A program made the position numbers and the translations under genes. Under the pieces are notes generated by a model. That model ran no database searches and was not told the DNA's origin. It worked only from the letters and a program-made list of their open reading frames with translations. From Brucella pseudogrignonensis (GTDB lineage: Bacteria; Pseudomonadota; Alphaproteobacteria; Rhizobiales; Rhizobiaceae), in the NCBI RefSeq assembly GCF_032190615.1, contig NZ_JAVLAT010000003.1:248001-312000 (forward strand): a DNA stretch of 64,000 nt. The letters run 5' to 3'. Of this stretch, positions 54,775-63,184 are shown piece by piece; the stretch's first letter is position 1, and each line of letters opens with the position of its first letter.

Positions 54775-56382
54775 TTACTCTTCGGTCTTTTTCACATTCC
54801 AGAAGACTGGAACAGGCGAACCAAGCATATCAACGACATTGCTTCTGCGGCCCTGCGGCGGGTTATATTCACCGAGCGGAATATAGAGAACATTTTCCAG
54901 TGTCTGCGCCTGTATCTTTTCTACCGCAGCTTTCTGCTCTTCAGGTGTTTTTGCTGCGATATATTCCTTTTTCAGCGCTTCAATCTTCTCGTCTTCCGGC
55001 CAGCCAAACCAGCCCTGCTCGCCACGACCGTTCAGCATGACAGAATTCAATGGCGTTGATAGTTCTGGAATCTGCCAGTTGGTGAAGAACATATTCCAGC
55101 CTCCCTTGGAGGGCTCATCTTTCGATGCGCGACGGCCTACCAGTGTTTGCCAGTCCATCGGTTGCATATCGACAGTGAAACCGGCTGCACGCAATTGTTG
55201 GGCTGCAACGACGGGCTGTGGTGACAGACTGGAAACGTCGGTTGGCTGCATCAATACAACCGGCGTTCCGTCATAACCTGCCTTTTTAAGCAAAGCCTTT
55301 GCTTCTTCGACATCACCCTGTGCAACAATAGTTTCGGAGCCGACATCGGTCGCATTTGGTGTGCCACAGCCAAAAATTGCGCCGCAAACCTTATAGTAGT
55401 TCGGATCGGCCATAAGAGCCGCCAGTACCGGTTCCTGCGACATGGCCAGGAAGGCAGCACGGCGAATGTCCGGGTTATTGAATGGCGGATGTTTAAAGTT
55501 AAACCGTCCCATGGTTTGATAGCCGAGCGGATCGCGCTGTTCCAATACAACCGTATCATCGCCGTCAAACAGCGGCACCAGATCGACTGGAACCTGTTCA
55601 ATGTAGTCGATTTCTCCGCTTGTCAGCGCATTTGCAGCGGTTTGCGCATCCGTCATAGTGACCCAGCGAACCTTATCGACATTGACGACCTTGCCGCCTG
55701 CCATCCAGCTGGCTGGTTCGCTGCGCGGTACGTAATCTTCGTTCTTTATGTAGGTCACGCCGACGCCGGGTTGGAACTCGGCGGGTACGAACTTGAACGG
55801 CCCCGAACCAATATGTTCTGTAATCGCTGTGTCAGCAGGCGTTGCCGCGATACGCGCTGGCATAATGAATGGCGGCAATGCGGACTGCTTGGCAATCGTA
55901 TCGAGGAACGGTGCGAATGGCTCCTTGAGCGTCCAGACGATCGTTTTATCGTCGTTTGCTTTGAGCGAATCTGTGATGTCCATGATCAGCTGGCCACCCG
56001 TATCGCGCTTAGCCCAGCGTTCAAGCGAAGCGACAACGTCCGCAGCCGTTACCGGCGCACCATCATGGAATTTGAGACCATCGCGTAATGTGAAAGTATA
56101 GGTTTGGCCGTCATCTGAGACGGTCCAGTCTGCCATTTGTGGTTGAGGCTTGAAGTTTTCATCGACGGCAATCAGCACGTCATAAATCATATAGGCATGA
56201 TCGCGCGTAATGTGCGCAGTGGTGATCACCGGATCGAGCATACGCAGATCCGAGTGCATAACAGCAGTTAATGTTGTTTCTGCTGCGGCATGTCCGGCAC
56301 TCAATGCAATGAGCGAAGCTGCAATGCCATATTTGAACTTGCGGAGGATAGTCCCAGTCTGTGGTGGTTTAAAAAACGTCAT
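54775..56382 (-). CDS. ABC transporter substrate-binding protein, family 5
   Basis: This 535-residue periplasmic receptor starts MTFFKPPQTG with AGAGGA upstream. The 83 residues before it in the longer frame do not resemble the family and overlap the end of the M81 gene. The Sec signal is IAASLIALSAGHAAAE. Family-5 markers are MADWTVSDDGQTYTFTLRDG, LKFHDGAPVTAADVVASLERW and EDEKIEALKKEYIAAKTPEE near the C-terminus. It is the second gene of the operon, 34 bp after the M81 peptidase gene. The ligand is probably an amide or peptide, judging from the hydrolases. Confidence 0.93.
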   Translation of the reverse strand: MTFFKPPQTGTILRKFKYGIAASLIALSAGHAAAETTLTAVMHSDLRMLDPVITTAHITRDHAYMIYDVLIAVDENFKPQPQMADWTVSDDGQTYTFTLRDGLKFHDGAPVTAADVVASLERWAKRDTGGQLIMDITDSLKANDDKTIVWTLKEPFAPFLDTIAKQSALPPFIMPARIAATPADTAITEHIGSGPFKFVPAEFQPGVGVTYIKNEDYVPRSEPASWMAGGKVVNVDKVRWVTMTDAQTAANALTSGEIDYIEQVPVDLVPLFDGDDTVVLEQRDPLGYQTMGRFNFKHPPFNNPDIRRAAFLAMSQEPVLAALMADPNYYKVCGAIFGCGTPNATDVGSETIVAQGDVEEAKALLKKAGYDGTPVVLMQPTDVSSLSPQPVVAAQQLRAAGFTVDMQPMDWQTLVGRRASKDEPSKGGWNMFFTNWQIPELSTPLNSVMLNGRGEQGWFGWPEDEKIEALKKEYIAAKTPEEQKAAVEKIQAQTLENVLYIPLGEYNPPQGRRSNVVDMLGSPVPVFWNVKKTEE

Positions 56383-56416
56383 ATACTTGGTTCCTCTGAA
56401 GGTTGTTATTATTGTT

Positions 56417-57910
56417 TTATTTGAATGGTTCTCCGAGTGGCTCCAGCCGAATGCCCGAACGCAAATTCTTCCATGATAGTTTTGCAGGGCTAAGCGGCAT
56501 TGCGCCTGGAGCGGTGCATACAAGAAGCTTTTCGGCAATTGGGGCAAAATCAGCGCGGAAATGAACCGAACTCTTATTGACCAGAATGGCTTCCTGTTCA
56601 GGCTCAATACCGACCATGCGATAAAGCGCACGATCCGCCATCTGTGCGAGATTTGTGGTCACGACAACCCTCGTTCCACCGAGCCGCAGACAGGCCGATG
56701 GCCCCATATCAAGCCACGTCCCACCATAATAGGGGCCCGTTGCATGCGCCTTACCGTCAGATAGCTTTTCGACGGTAAATTTAGCCTTATATGGCTCGTC
56801 ACCTGCAATGCCCGACTTGCCGCCGAGTGCAATTTCGACTTCGGCCCCCTCGCCTGCCTGATGCGCGATCTTTGCTGCTTCAGGATCATGAATACAGCCA
56901 ATCGAGGCTCGCTTTGCACCACTTGCAACAAGCGCACGTAACATGCCAGTTGTGTCGGAGCTACCACCGGCGCCGGGATTATCCTGCGTATCAGCAATGA
57001 CGATTGGGCGGCTTGCATCGCGGGAAAGCTCTATCGCCTTCTCAACGCCTTCTTCTGGCAAATATGCTGTCCCTGAGAATGCAGGTTCTGCCGCAGCCAA
57101 TGCTTCCAGTATCTGATCGGCATAGGCTTCAACAGCTTGTTTGTCCCAGCCATACGCAAACACCGATGGGCCACATTCGGCAAAATCAGCCGCCGGGAAA
57201 CCCATAAACAATGAAGCCGTTTCAACGCCTTCCGGCAGATCAATGGTCCTGCCGTAAAGGCCTTTGGCGGGCTGTTCGTCCGTGCATTGCCAGGCAATCG
57301 GAATGAGATAATCACCTTGTCGCATTGCCTTATGCCAGCCGTGAGGCTTGTCCATCAGCGCCTGTAATGCTTCTGCTGCACGATAACCTGTTTCGGCCAT
57401 ATCAATATGCGGATAGGTGCGGAAGCCAACCATGACATCGGCATAGTCAAACATGCGCTTCGTGATATTGCCATGAAGATCTAGCGCTACGGATAGCGGC
57501 TCAATTGGGCGCACCGCACGAACGCGCTCAAGCAGTTCGCCTTCGCCATCATCAATATGCTCAGCAACCATGGCGCCATGCAGATCAATGAATATACCAT
57601 CAAGCGGACCACAGTCTTTCAACCCTGCAACGATTTCGGAAACGATTGCCTCATAGGCATCTTTGGTAACGGGTGCGGAAGGAATAGCGCCGGCCCACAA
57701 GATCGGCACGACTTCCCAGCTCGCTTCCCGCGCAAATTTCAGCGCCCCGGCGATACCAAGATTAACATTCTGCGCATTTTTGAAAATCGCGTCGCCACGC
57801 GAAAGCGGGATATATCCGCCGCCCTGAATAAACGCTTCTAACGTTGCAGGACTGGCGGCAAAAGTGTTTGTTTCATGCAAAAAGCCAGCTACAGCCACGC
57901 GTTTTGACAC
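56417..57910 (-). CDS. M81 family metallopeptidase (MlrC-like)
   Basis: This 497-residue protein resembles MlrC, the zinc peptidase that degrades linear microcystin fragments; most M81 members have unknown substrates. Markers are VAVAGFLHETNTFA (residues 5-18), the metal-site IFIDLHGAMVAEH and VALDLHGNITKRM, FRTYPHIDMAETG, and the later ADTQDNPGAGGSSDTT. All expected His/Asp residues are present. It is the first gene of the operon, facing the IclR regulator. It probably acts in the cytoplasm, as no signal peptide is visible. Confidence 0.9.
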   Translation of the reverse strand: MSKRVAVAGFLHETNTFAASPATLEAFIQGGGYIPLSRGDAIFKNAQNVNLGIAGALKFAREASWEVVPILWAGAIPSAPVTKDAYEAIVSEIVAGLKDCGPLDGIFIDLHGAMVAEHIDDGEGELLERVRAVRPIEPLSVALDLHGNITKRMFDYADVMVGFRTYPHIDMAETGYRAAEALQALMDKPHGWHKAMRQGDYLIPIAWQCTDEQPAKGLYGRTIDLPEGVETASLFMGFPAADFAECGPSVFAYGWDKQAVEAYADQILEALAAAEPAFSGTAYLPEEGVEKAIELSRDASRPIVIADTQDNPGAGGSSDTTGMLRALVASGAKRASIGCIHDPEAAKIAHQAGEGAEVEIALGGKSGIAGDEPYKAKFTVEKLSDGKAHATGPYYGGTWLDMGPSACLRLGGTRVVVTTNLAQMADRALYRMVGIEPEQEAILVNKSSVHFRADFAPIAEKLLVCTAPGAMPLSPAKLSWKNLRSGIRLEPLGEPFK

Positions 57911-57954
57911 GAGCGTACTCCCATCTTCCTGGTTTGCCCCCTCGGGCTATTACG

Positions 57955-57973
57955 TGTATCTGTCAGCGATACA
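57955..57973. promoter_or_regulatory. Candidate operator between the M81 operon and the IclR gene
   Basis: TGTATC-TGTCAGC-GATACA (57955-57973) is a perfect 6-7-6 dyad in the divergent spacer, 45 bp from the M81 start. It is a natural binding site candidate for the IclR-type protein encoded beside it. Confidence 0.6.
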
Positions 57974-58048
57974 TCTATATTGATTTTTTATGATAGGGAC
58001 CAACTTTGACGCTTGTCAATCATTGAATCTGGATTAAAGCTTTTTCTT

Positions 58049-58876
58049 ATGAACACATTTCGGGACTTACGCGGCATTTCAACTTTTGATCCGGACGAAG
58101 CGGCAGCGTTTCAGGACGATCCGCTATTTTTGCGCTCCGTCGCAAGGACAGTTGCGGTCATGTCTGCTTTTCAAACTGCGAGACATCCATTGTCTCTTAG
58201 TCAGGTTGCAACTGCTGCGGGCATCGATAGAAGCGCCGCACAGCGCATTATTCATACGCTTCTTGCACTGAACATGCTCGCTCGTGACCCCGACGATCGC
58301 GGTTATTTGCCGGGGCTGCGTGTACTCGACATGACCCATGATCTTTTGCGTCTCAACCCGATGTTACAGCGTGCAAATCCAGTCATGCTGGAGCTTCGTC
58401 GCCGCGTGAGCGAGCGCGTTGATCTGTCTCTTTTTGACGATGTTCGCGTGATATACGCGTTGCGCATGCCCTCAAAACATGAGGTCTTTAGTGCAACTAT
58501 AGTTGGTAATGCAGTTCCGACCTATTGCACGGCGGGCGGGGTAGCAATTCTCTCGCGACTGCCAGACGACACAATTGCCGATATTGTCAGCCGCTCGGAC
58601 ATGACACCATTTACACCGCATACCGTGCGGGATTTGGAAGGTGTGATGGAGTATGTTCGTGCCACACGCGAACGGGGACACTCTCTGCTGTGCAGGCAGT
58701 TGCTCAGCCATGAGGTTGTTATTGGCGCGCCCATCATGGATTGGAAGGGCGCGCCGGTCGGGGCAATTCATGTGGCTGGGAGCTTACAGGAATGGACTCC
58801 TGAAAAGTTTAGCGAAAGCTTTGGCCCACTCATCCAAAACGCAGCCCAAACTATTTCGGAACCCAAAAGAGTTTAG
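58049..58876 (+). CDS. IclR-family transcriptional regulator
   Basis: This 275-residue regulator is divergent from the eight-gene hydrolase operon and is its likely controller. The N-terminal winged HTH is seen as VMSAFQTARHPLSLSQVATAAGIDRSAAQRIIHTLLALNML, residues about 36-78. The effector domain includes VDLSLFDDVRVIY, YCTAGGVAILSRLPD and a late MDWKGAPVGAIHVAGS. ATG 58049 is chosen; the frame extends to a TTG at 58013. The ribosome site is weak. Which small molecule it senses is unknown. Confidence 0.92.
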   Translation: MNTFRDLRGISTFDPDEAAAFQDDPLFLRSVARTVAVMSAFQTARHPLSLSQVATAAGIDRSAAQRIIHTLLALNMLARDPDDRGYLPGLRVLDMTHDLLRLNPMLQRANPVMLELRRRVSERVDLSLFDDVRVIYALRMPSKHEVFSATIVGNAVPTYCTAGGVAILSRLPDDTIADIVSRSDMTPFTPHTVRDLEGVMEYVRATRERGHSLLCRQLLSHEVVIGAPIMDWKGAPVGAIHVAGSLQEWTPEKFSESFGPLIQNAAQTISEPKRV

Positions 58877-58999
58877 GCTCCTTACGATCTTCAAGAAAAC
58901 GACAGAGCCAAAGGATCGATGGTGGTTCTCCGGCCGTAAGTCAACTCGCCGATCAATGCCACAATAGCGTTTCGATCAATTCTGAAGTGGCAATGATGA
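58877..58999. other. Short spacer, nothing recognised
   Basis: The 123 bp between the IclR gene and the IS6 relic show no gene and no clear terminal repeat. Confidence 0.5.
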
Positions 59000-59731
59000 T
59001 CACCAATCGTTCCTTTCTGACCAAAATGCTCCGCGGGTATAGCCAACTTGTTTGATGAAGACCCCACGAAGCCGTTTTGCTCGTTCTAATGCGGTCATTT
59101 CAGTAGTGTAGTCATGCCATAATGCAAATGCATCATTACGTGCATGACGGTAGGAACGAGCTGTGGGTTAATGGCGACGCGGACGGAAAATCAGGTTAAT
59201 CTGATCGTGAGCGGCAAGAAACCTTTGTGCATGCCGCGCTGACTTGAACCGTCCAAATATCTTCTCGCGTTTTCGGGTTGGCCTATGCGAGACGTCGATG
59301 GCGTTATTCAGGCCGTTATGGGCTCGGTGATCCGTATCTGGTGAAAGGTTTTGTATCGGCTTAATGTAACTGCGCAGCTAATCCGTCACGACCACACGTG
59401 GTTGACCGAATTGCTTCACCAGTCTGCAGAAAAACCGATTGGCAGCCTTTGTGTTACGGCGCGTTTGAACCAGAATATCAAGAACATCGCCGTCTGCGTC
59501 AATTGCCCGCCAAAACCAGAACCTCTCTCCGCCGATCATCACGACGACCTCATCGATGTGCCATTTGTCATTTGGCTGTGGTCGGCACTTGCGGATACAG
59601 TCGGCAAAATGGCGACCGAAGCGATTAATCCAGAGGCGAACTGTTTCCCGGCTGTCAAGCACGCCACGCTCTGCAAGAAGATCGTCTACATCCGCCGTGC
59701 TCACGCAAATCGATGATAGGTCCAGACAGCG
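59000..59731 (-). pseudogene. IS6-family transposase remnant, truncated and with internal stops
   Basis: The minus strand encodes AVWTYHRF, then after a frameshift DVDDLLAERGVLDSRETVRLW, CRPQPNDKWHIDEVVVMIGG, RFWFWRAIDADGDVLDILVQ, VVVTD, then an in-frame TAG (59378-59380) where relatives have Lys. LRSYIKPIQNLSPDTDHRA, GLNNAIDVSHRPTRKREKIF and QINLIFRPRR follow. A TAA (59168-59170) comes next, and SYRHARNDAFALWHDYTTEMT runs to the stop at 59000. The third catalytic residue is Asp (NAIDVSH) where Glu is expected. The 5' end is cut where the IS5-type element begins. It is a different IS6 subgroup from the relics near 46 kb. Confidence 0.85.
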
Positions 59732-59743
59732 TAGGCTCAGGAC

Positions 59744-60181
59744 TCATTCCTTTCCAAGCCAGAATATAACGGCTGCTGCGAGATCTATTGCTGCTTGGAA
59801 CACAATCGGGCAGCGATCATAACGGGTAGCAATTCTTCGCCAGTCTTTCAGTCTGCCAAACATGATTTCGATACGATTGCGCCGTTTATATCGGCGTTTG
59901 TCATACTTGATAGCCTTCTTGCGGTTTTTGCGCCCCGGTATGCACGGCTTTATCTCTTTGTCTTTTAACCGTTTTCTGAACCAGTCAGCATCATAGCCTC
60001 TGTCTGCAAGAAGCCAGTCAACCTTCGGCAGTTTATCGATTAGAACTGCTGCTCCTTTATAGTCGCTGATTTGCCCTGCCGTGACATGGAAACAAATGGG
60101 ACGCCCCTGCGTATCGGTGACGGCATGCAACTTGGTATTTATGCCACCCTTCGTCCGACCGATCAGGCGTCCAGCGCCCCC
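59744..60181 (-). CDS. IS5-family transposase, ORF B part
   Basis: This is the C-terminal half of the transposase: GRLIGRTKGGINTKLHAVTD, AGQISDYKGAAVLIDKLP, LLADRGYDADWFRKRL (second catalytic Asp) and YKRRNRIEIMFGRLKDWRRIATRYD (catalytic Glu region, the YREN-like motif). An ATG exists at 60130. However, the conserved residues begin before it, so it is probably made as an ORFA-ORFB fusion by frameshifting at 60181-60187. It ends 11 bp inside the left end of the element. Confidence 0.88.
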   Translation of the reverse strand, partial: GGAGRLIGRTKGGINTKLHAVTDTQGRPICFHVTAGQISDYKGAAVLIDKLPKVDWLLADRGYDADWFRKRLKDKEIKPCIPGRKNRKKAIKYDKRRYKRRNRIEIMFGRLKDWRRIATRYDRCPIVFQAAIDLAAAVIFWLGKE

Positions 60182-60510
60182 TTTTTTAACCGTAGGCTTG
60201 AAGCCGTACGGTGTGCTTTCAAATAGGTCGCATCCATCATCACAGTCTTGCCGACTGATGATTGTGAAGACAGGCCTTCAAATATCTGCGCAAATATCCC
60301 CTTGTGACACCAACGGTTCCAACGATTATAGAGCGTTTTACAAGGCCCGTATTCCCGAGGGGCATCACACCACCGTAACCCATTGCGAAGAATGAAGATA
60401 ATTCCACTCAAGACACGCCTGTCATCAACGCGTGGACGTCCATGGCTCTTGGGAAAAAACGGGCGAAGGCGTGACATTTGTCCTTCGCTCAGCCAGTAAA
60501 GATTACTCAT
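60163..60510 (-). CDS. IS5-family transposase, ORF A part
   Basis: This 115-residue N-terminal half starts MSNLYWLSEGQMSRLRPFFP and contains VDDRRVLSGIIFILRNGLRWCDAPREYG. It also has VMMDATYLKAHRTA with the first catalytic Asp. It ends shortly after LRLKKGALDA. The A6G5 tract inside LKKG (minus-strand AAAAAAGGGGG, 60177-60187) allows a -1 slip into the ORF B frame. ORF A alone lacks the rest of the DDE site. Confidence 0.9.
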   Translation of the reverse strand: MSNLYWLSEGQMSRLRPFFPKSHGRPRVDDRRVLSGIIFILRNGLRWCDAPREYGPCKTLYNRWNRWCHKGIFAQIFEGLSSQSSVGKTVMMDATYLKAHRTASSLRLKKGALDA

Positions 60511-60574
60511 TGATCAGCCTCCTCAAACGAAACTGAATCACCTCTCCTTTCTGAAATCAATGGGTCCTGAGCCT

Positions 60575-61075
60575 AAGCGCGTAACACTGACGCTCGACAC
60601 CGCTTCGTCGGTTCTTGATCTGCCTGTGCGTCAGCCAACTGCCGATGACGCAAAGGTCGTCTTCCAGAAGCCAGCGCATGGCCCGGCAACACCAATGACC
60701 CAGCTTGATCCGGGCAGCGTGCGCCGCTGGACCGAGCAGGATCATGTCACAGGCGAAACGCTCTATGTGACAGAAGGTATTGGCGGTTTGTTTGGCGAAG
60801 GCATTTTGCGATTTGATGATATCGGTACCGAACTCAGCCATAGTCTGAAACGAGAATTTCGGGTGCGCGACGACAATCCGCTAACCGCATCCTATGTGCT
60901 CACACAGGCTTATCGTATGGGACGCGAAGGATGGATGATTGATATTGAAACAACGACCAGCCTACGTTCGGATCATCAGAATTTCTATATCTCGGGAGTT
61001 TTAAACGCCAAAGAAAACGGCAAAGACGTCAAACAGCGTACCTGGGAACAAACCATTCCGCGCGATCACCTTTAG
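60575..61075 (+). pseudogene. 3' fragment of a CocE/NonD-family (peptidase S15-like) hydrolase
   Basis: About 166 residues remain, reading RVTLTLDTASSVLDLPVRQP, RRWTEQDHVTGETLYVTEG, VRDDNPLTASYVLTQAYRMG, WMIDIETTTSLRSD and WEQTIPRDHL. They look like the C-terminal jelly-roll part of CocE/X-Pro dipeptidyl-peptidase-type hydrolases. The catalytic alpha/beta domain is absent; the reading begins at the right end of the IS5-type element. An in-frame ATG (60560) lies inside the terminal repeat, so a short product is conceivable but would be inactive. The missing 5' part is not on the other side of the element, so a deletion accompanied or preceded the insertion. Confidence 0.7.
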
Positions 61076-61095
61076 ACCTGTTTAAACACCAGGTC
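61075..61095 (+). terminator. Terminator after the CocE fragment
   Basis: GACCTG (61075-61080) and CAGGTC (61090-61095) form a short stem followed by AGTTTTC on the plus strand. It is probably the original terminator of the truncated hydrolase gene. Confidence 0.5.
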
Positions 61096-61211
61096 AGTTT
61101 TCATGGCCTGACATTATTCATTATAAGATGAGTGGAGTTACTTCGGAACACTGGAAAAAGAGATTGCGGTAATGACGCAATACTTAAAACATTTTTTCGG
61201 CGCAAAACCAA

Positions 61212-61243
61212 CATGAGGCTGCTCAATATTGAACAGCCTCATG
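61212..61243 (-). terminator. Terminator after the porin gene
   Basis: CATGAGGCTG (61212-61221) and CAGCCTCATG (61234-61243) are perfect 10-bp arms, and the inner TCAATATTGA is itself palindromic. TTGGTTTTGC follows on the minus strand. It lies 15 bp beyond the porin stop. Confidence 0.8.
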
Positions 61244-61257
61244 CTTATATTTAACGA

Positions 61258-62349
61258 TCAGAACGAGCGCTGGAAACGTAGTTTCAAACCAAGCGCATCC
61301 TGTCCATCCAGAGCGATACGCTTGTTGTTCCACTGAACATAGGTAACTTCAGGCGTGATGTTAAATCCTGGTACTAATGCATAACTGACATTGCCAGTCG
61401 CCATCAGGGTTTCGCTGGCATCATAGCCAACTTGTAAATTGATTTTAGCTTTCTTGGTTGCCTGATAGGCAAGTCCACCCCACAAAGCCCAATCGCCACC
61501 CCATGTACCATAGAAACTATCTACAATACGATAGACTTCTCCATTGGCATTAGCTTTATAATGATCATCATTTGATTTATAGGCGAACTGTGACCAAAGA
61601 GAGAATTTGTCATTCAGCTTGAGATCAACCTTGACCTTAGCAGCCCATTCTTCGTTACGCGCATCATAGGCAGCTACGCCAGCAATACTGCCCCATGATT
61701 GAGCATATTTTAGCCCTCCGACGACATGCGGCATATAATCATCGATGGTAACATCAACGTCGGCGTCTGAATTACCGCCTTGTTCAAGCGACAAAATGGC
61801 CGAGAAGCCTTCCTTGTTTTTGTAGGTATAGCTGATGAGATTTGTGCGATACCCACCGGCCAGAATGACGTCATCGTTCAGCACATTGCCGAGATAATCA
61901 GAGAAGGTGACGAATGCAGACTGGTCGAGACCAACGCGCAGACCACCAAGTTCGATAAAGCCGAGACGCAGGGAGCCAGACGATGAAGAATCTGCGCCAT
62001 TGTACCACTGATAGCGCGTTTCGGTGACTGTCTTGAGGGTGCCGAGTTCAGTTTCGCTCCCAGTAAATGTGCGGAAAGTAAAACGGGTCAGCTGCCCGTA
62101 CGTATCCATTTTTTTGGTGCTTGGAACGCGTGCATAGGCATAGTCCCTGCCGCTGATATCATAACGCACATAACCAGCAAAACGCAGGCAGGTTTCGGTT
62201 CCGGGAATATAGAAATAACCCTTGCCATAGGCATCGCAAACGCGAACATATTCAACAGCTTCAGGCTCGGGTGCAACAATGGTATCGGCAGCCGATGCAA
62301 CTTGCGACATTGCCAGAACAGCGACCGATGCAGCTAGAATATTCTTCAT
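61258..62349 (-). CDS. Outer-membrane porin, Omp2b/Rhizobiales porin family
   Basis: This 363-residue beta-barrel porin would allow small solutes across the outer membrane. The Sec signal is MKNILAASVAVLAMSQVASA. The mature start is followed by APEPEAVEYVRVCDAYGKG and YFYIPGTETCLRFAGYVRYD, the family N-terminus with a conserved Cys pair. The barrel ends in LGLKLRFQRSF, with the C-terminal Phe typical of outer-membrane proteins. Alternating aromatic beta-strands fill the rest. It has its own strong terminator and a 190-bp upstream region. It resembles Brucella Omp2b; which paralogue cannot be decided here. Confidence 0.95.
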   Translation of the reverse strand: MKNILAASVAVLAMSQVASAADTIVAPEPEAVEYVRVCDAYGKGYFYIPGTETCLRFAGYVRYDISGRDYAYARVPSTKKMDTYGQLTRFTFRTFTGSETELGTLKTVTETRYQWYNGADSSSSGSLRLGFIELGGLRVGLDQSAFVTFSDYLGNVLNDDVILAGGYRTNLISYTYKNKEGFSAILSLEQGGNSDADVDVTIDDYMPHVVGGLKYAQSWGSIAGVAAYDARNEEWAAKVKVDLKLNDKFSLWSQFAYKSNDDHYKANANGEVYRIVDSFYGTWGGDWALWGGLAYQATKKAKINLQVGYDASETLMATGNVSYALVPGFNITPEVTYVQWNNKRIALDGQDALGLKLRFQRSF

Positions 62350-62541
62350 TTGAGTAGGTGTCCCCTTTGATTTTAGACAATAAGAGTTTTTCGGCGGAAA
62401 GAGACTTTCCGTCGTGCTAAGAACAGACTGCCGGAACTCGCTAAAACCGGCTGCCTGCTATAACTGTGAATGCTGGATTACGTGCCTGATATGGACAAAG
62501 CGCCCCGCCACGTCATCAACCCCAATCCCCCATCTGAATTT

Positions 62542-63168
62542 CTAAAGCTTGCAATGACGCGCCATCATCTCGGCAACGTCTTCCCGCCCCTCTTCGCGCA
62601 GTTTTTTGATCGCAGCACTCATATCTGCCGACCGTTCGTCCTGCCCGAGCTTGAACTTGATTTCCATCTTCTCAATCGGCATTTCGTAGCCGACGATATT
62701 GGGCAGACGCCGCTCCAGACCACCGGGACCGAGTTCCTTCATCTGCCAAGGCTTATCACGACCCTTTTCCATATGTTTGACGAGCTCGTGGAGATGTTTG
62801 GCGGTCGCTGCTTCCGACAGGATTTTGGGCGCGCCGTGAATATGAGCAACCATAAAACTCCAAGTCGGCGCGCTGTCCCTTTCTGGATAACCCGGATACC
62901 ATGACGATGATACATAGTGACCAGCATCCATCAGGATTGCGATTGATGGCAGGCCGCGTTGCAGAAATTCAACGTGATCGTTAGATGCAGCAACATGCGA
63001 GACCAGCGTGCCGTTTTCGCCGCGTGTCCGATCCATCATGAAGACGGGGTGCGATATAGCAACGCCTCCCTCATGGCTGGTGATCAAAGTACCAAGCACC
63101 GTTCTATCAACGAGATCGAAAACCTCGGTCGTATCGGACGGCTGGAAATAGGGCTTTGTATAGAGCAT
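62542..63168 (-). CDS. PaiB-like FMN-binding negative transcriptional regulator family protein
   Basis: This 208-residue protein of the PaiB/FMN-binding split-barrel family starts MLYTKPYFQPSD, the typical opening; the longer frame to 63333 overlaps the amidase gene. Further markers are LGTLITSHEGGVAISHPVF, GTLVSHVAASNDH, SSWYPGYPERDSAPTWSFMVAHIHG and the C-terminal KFKLGQDERSADMSAAIKKLR. In Bacillus, PaiB was linked to control of sporulation and protease genes; the biochemical role is poorly known. It follows the amidase gene by 16 bp, so they are probably co-transcribed. Confidence 0.88.
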   Translation of the reverse strand: MLYTKPYFQPSDTTEVFDLVDRTVLGTLITSHEGGVAISHPVFMMDRTRGENGTLVSHVAASNDHVEFLQRGLPSIAILMDAGHYVSSSWYPGYPERDSAPTWSFMVAHIHGAPKILSEAATAKHLHELVKHMEKGRDKPWQMKELGPGGLERRLPNIVGYEMPIEKMEIKFKLGQDERSADMSAAIKKLREEGREDVAEMMARHCKL

Positions 63169-63184
63169 CGCTTGTCTCTTGATT

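Larger units (their letters stand above)
59734..60573 (-). mobile_element. IS5-family (IS427-type) insertion sequence, apparently intact
   Basis: This is an approximately 840-bp element whose ends are GGCTCAGGACTCATT on the left and, inverted, GGCTCAGGACCCATT on the right, with one difference. Both ends are flanked by TA, fitting a TA target duplication. It carries two overlapping transposase frames joined by a likely -1 frameshift. It separates an IS6 relic from a CocE-type gene fragment. The element shows no internal damage. Confidence 0.88.

Noticed and set aside
59000..60573. Composite transposon made by the IS6 relic and the IS5-type element
   Set aside because: The two elements are of different families and the IS6 copy is truncated, so they do not form a mobile pair.
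60560..61075. Complete 171-residue gene starting at the IS end
   Set aside because: The ATG is part of the insertion-sequence terminal repeat and the protein matches only the C-terminal domain of a larger hydrolase.
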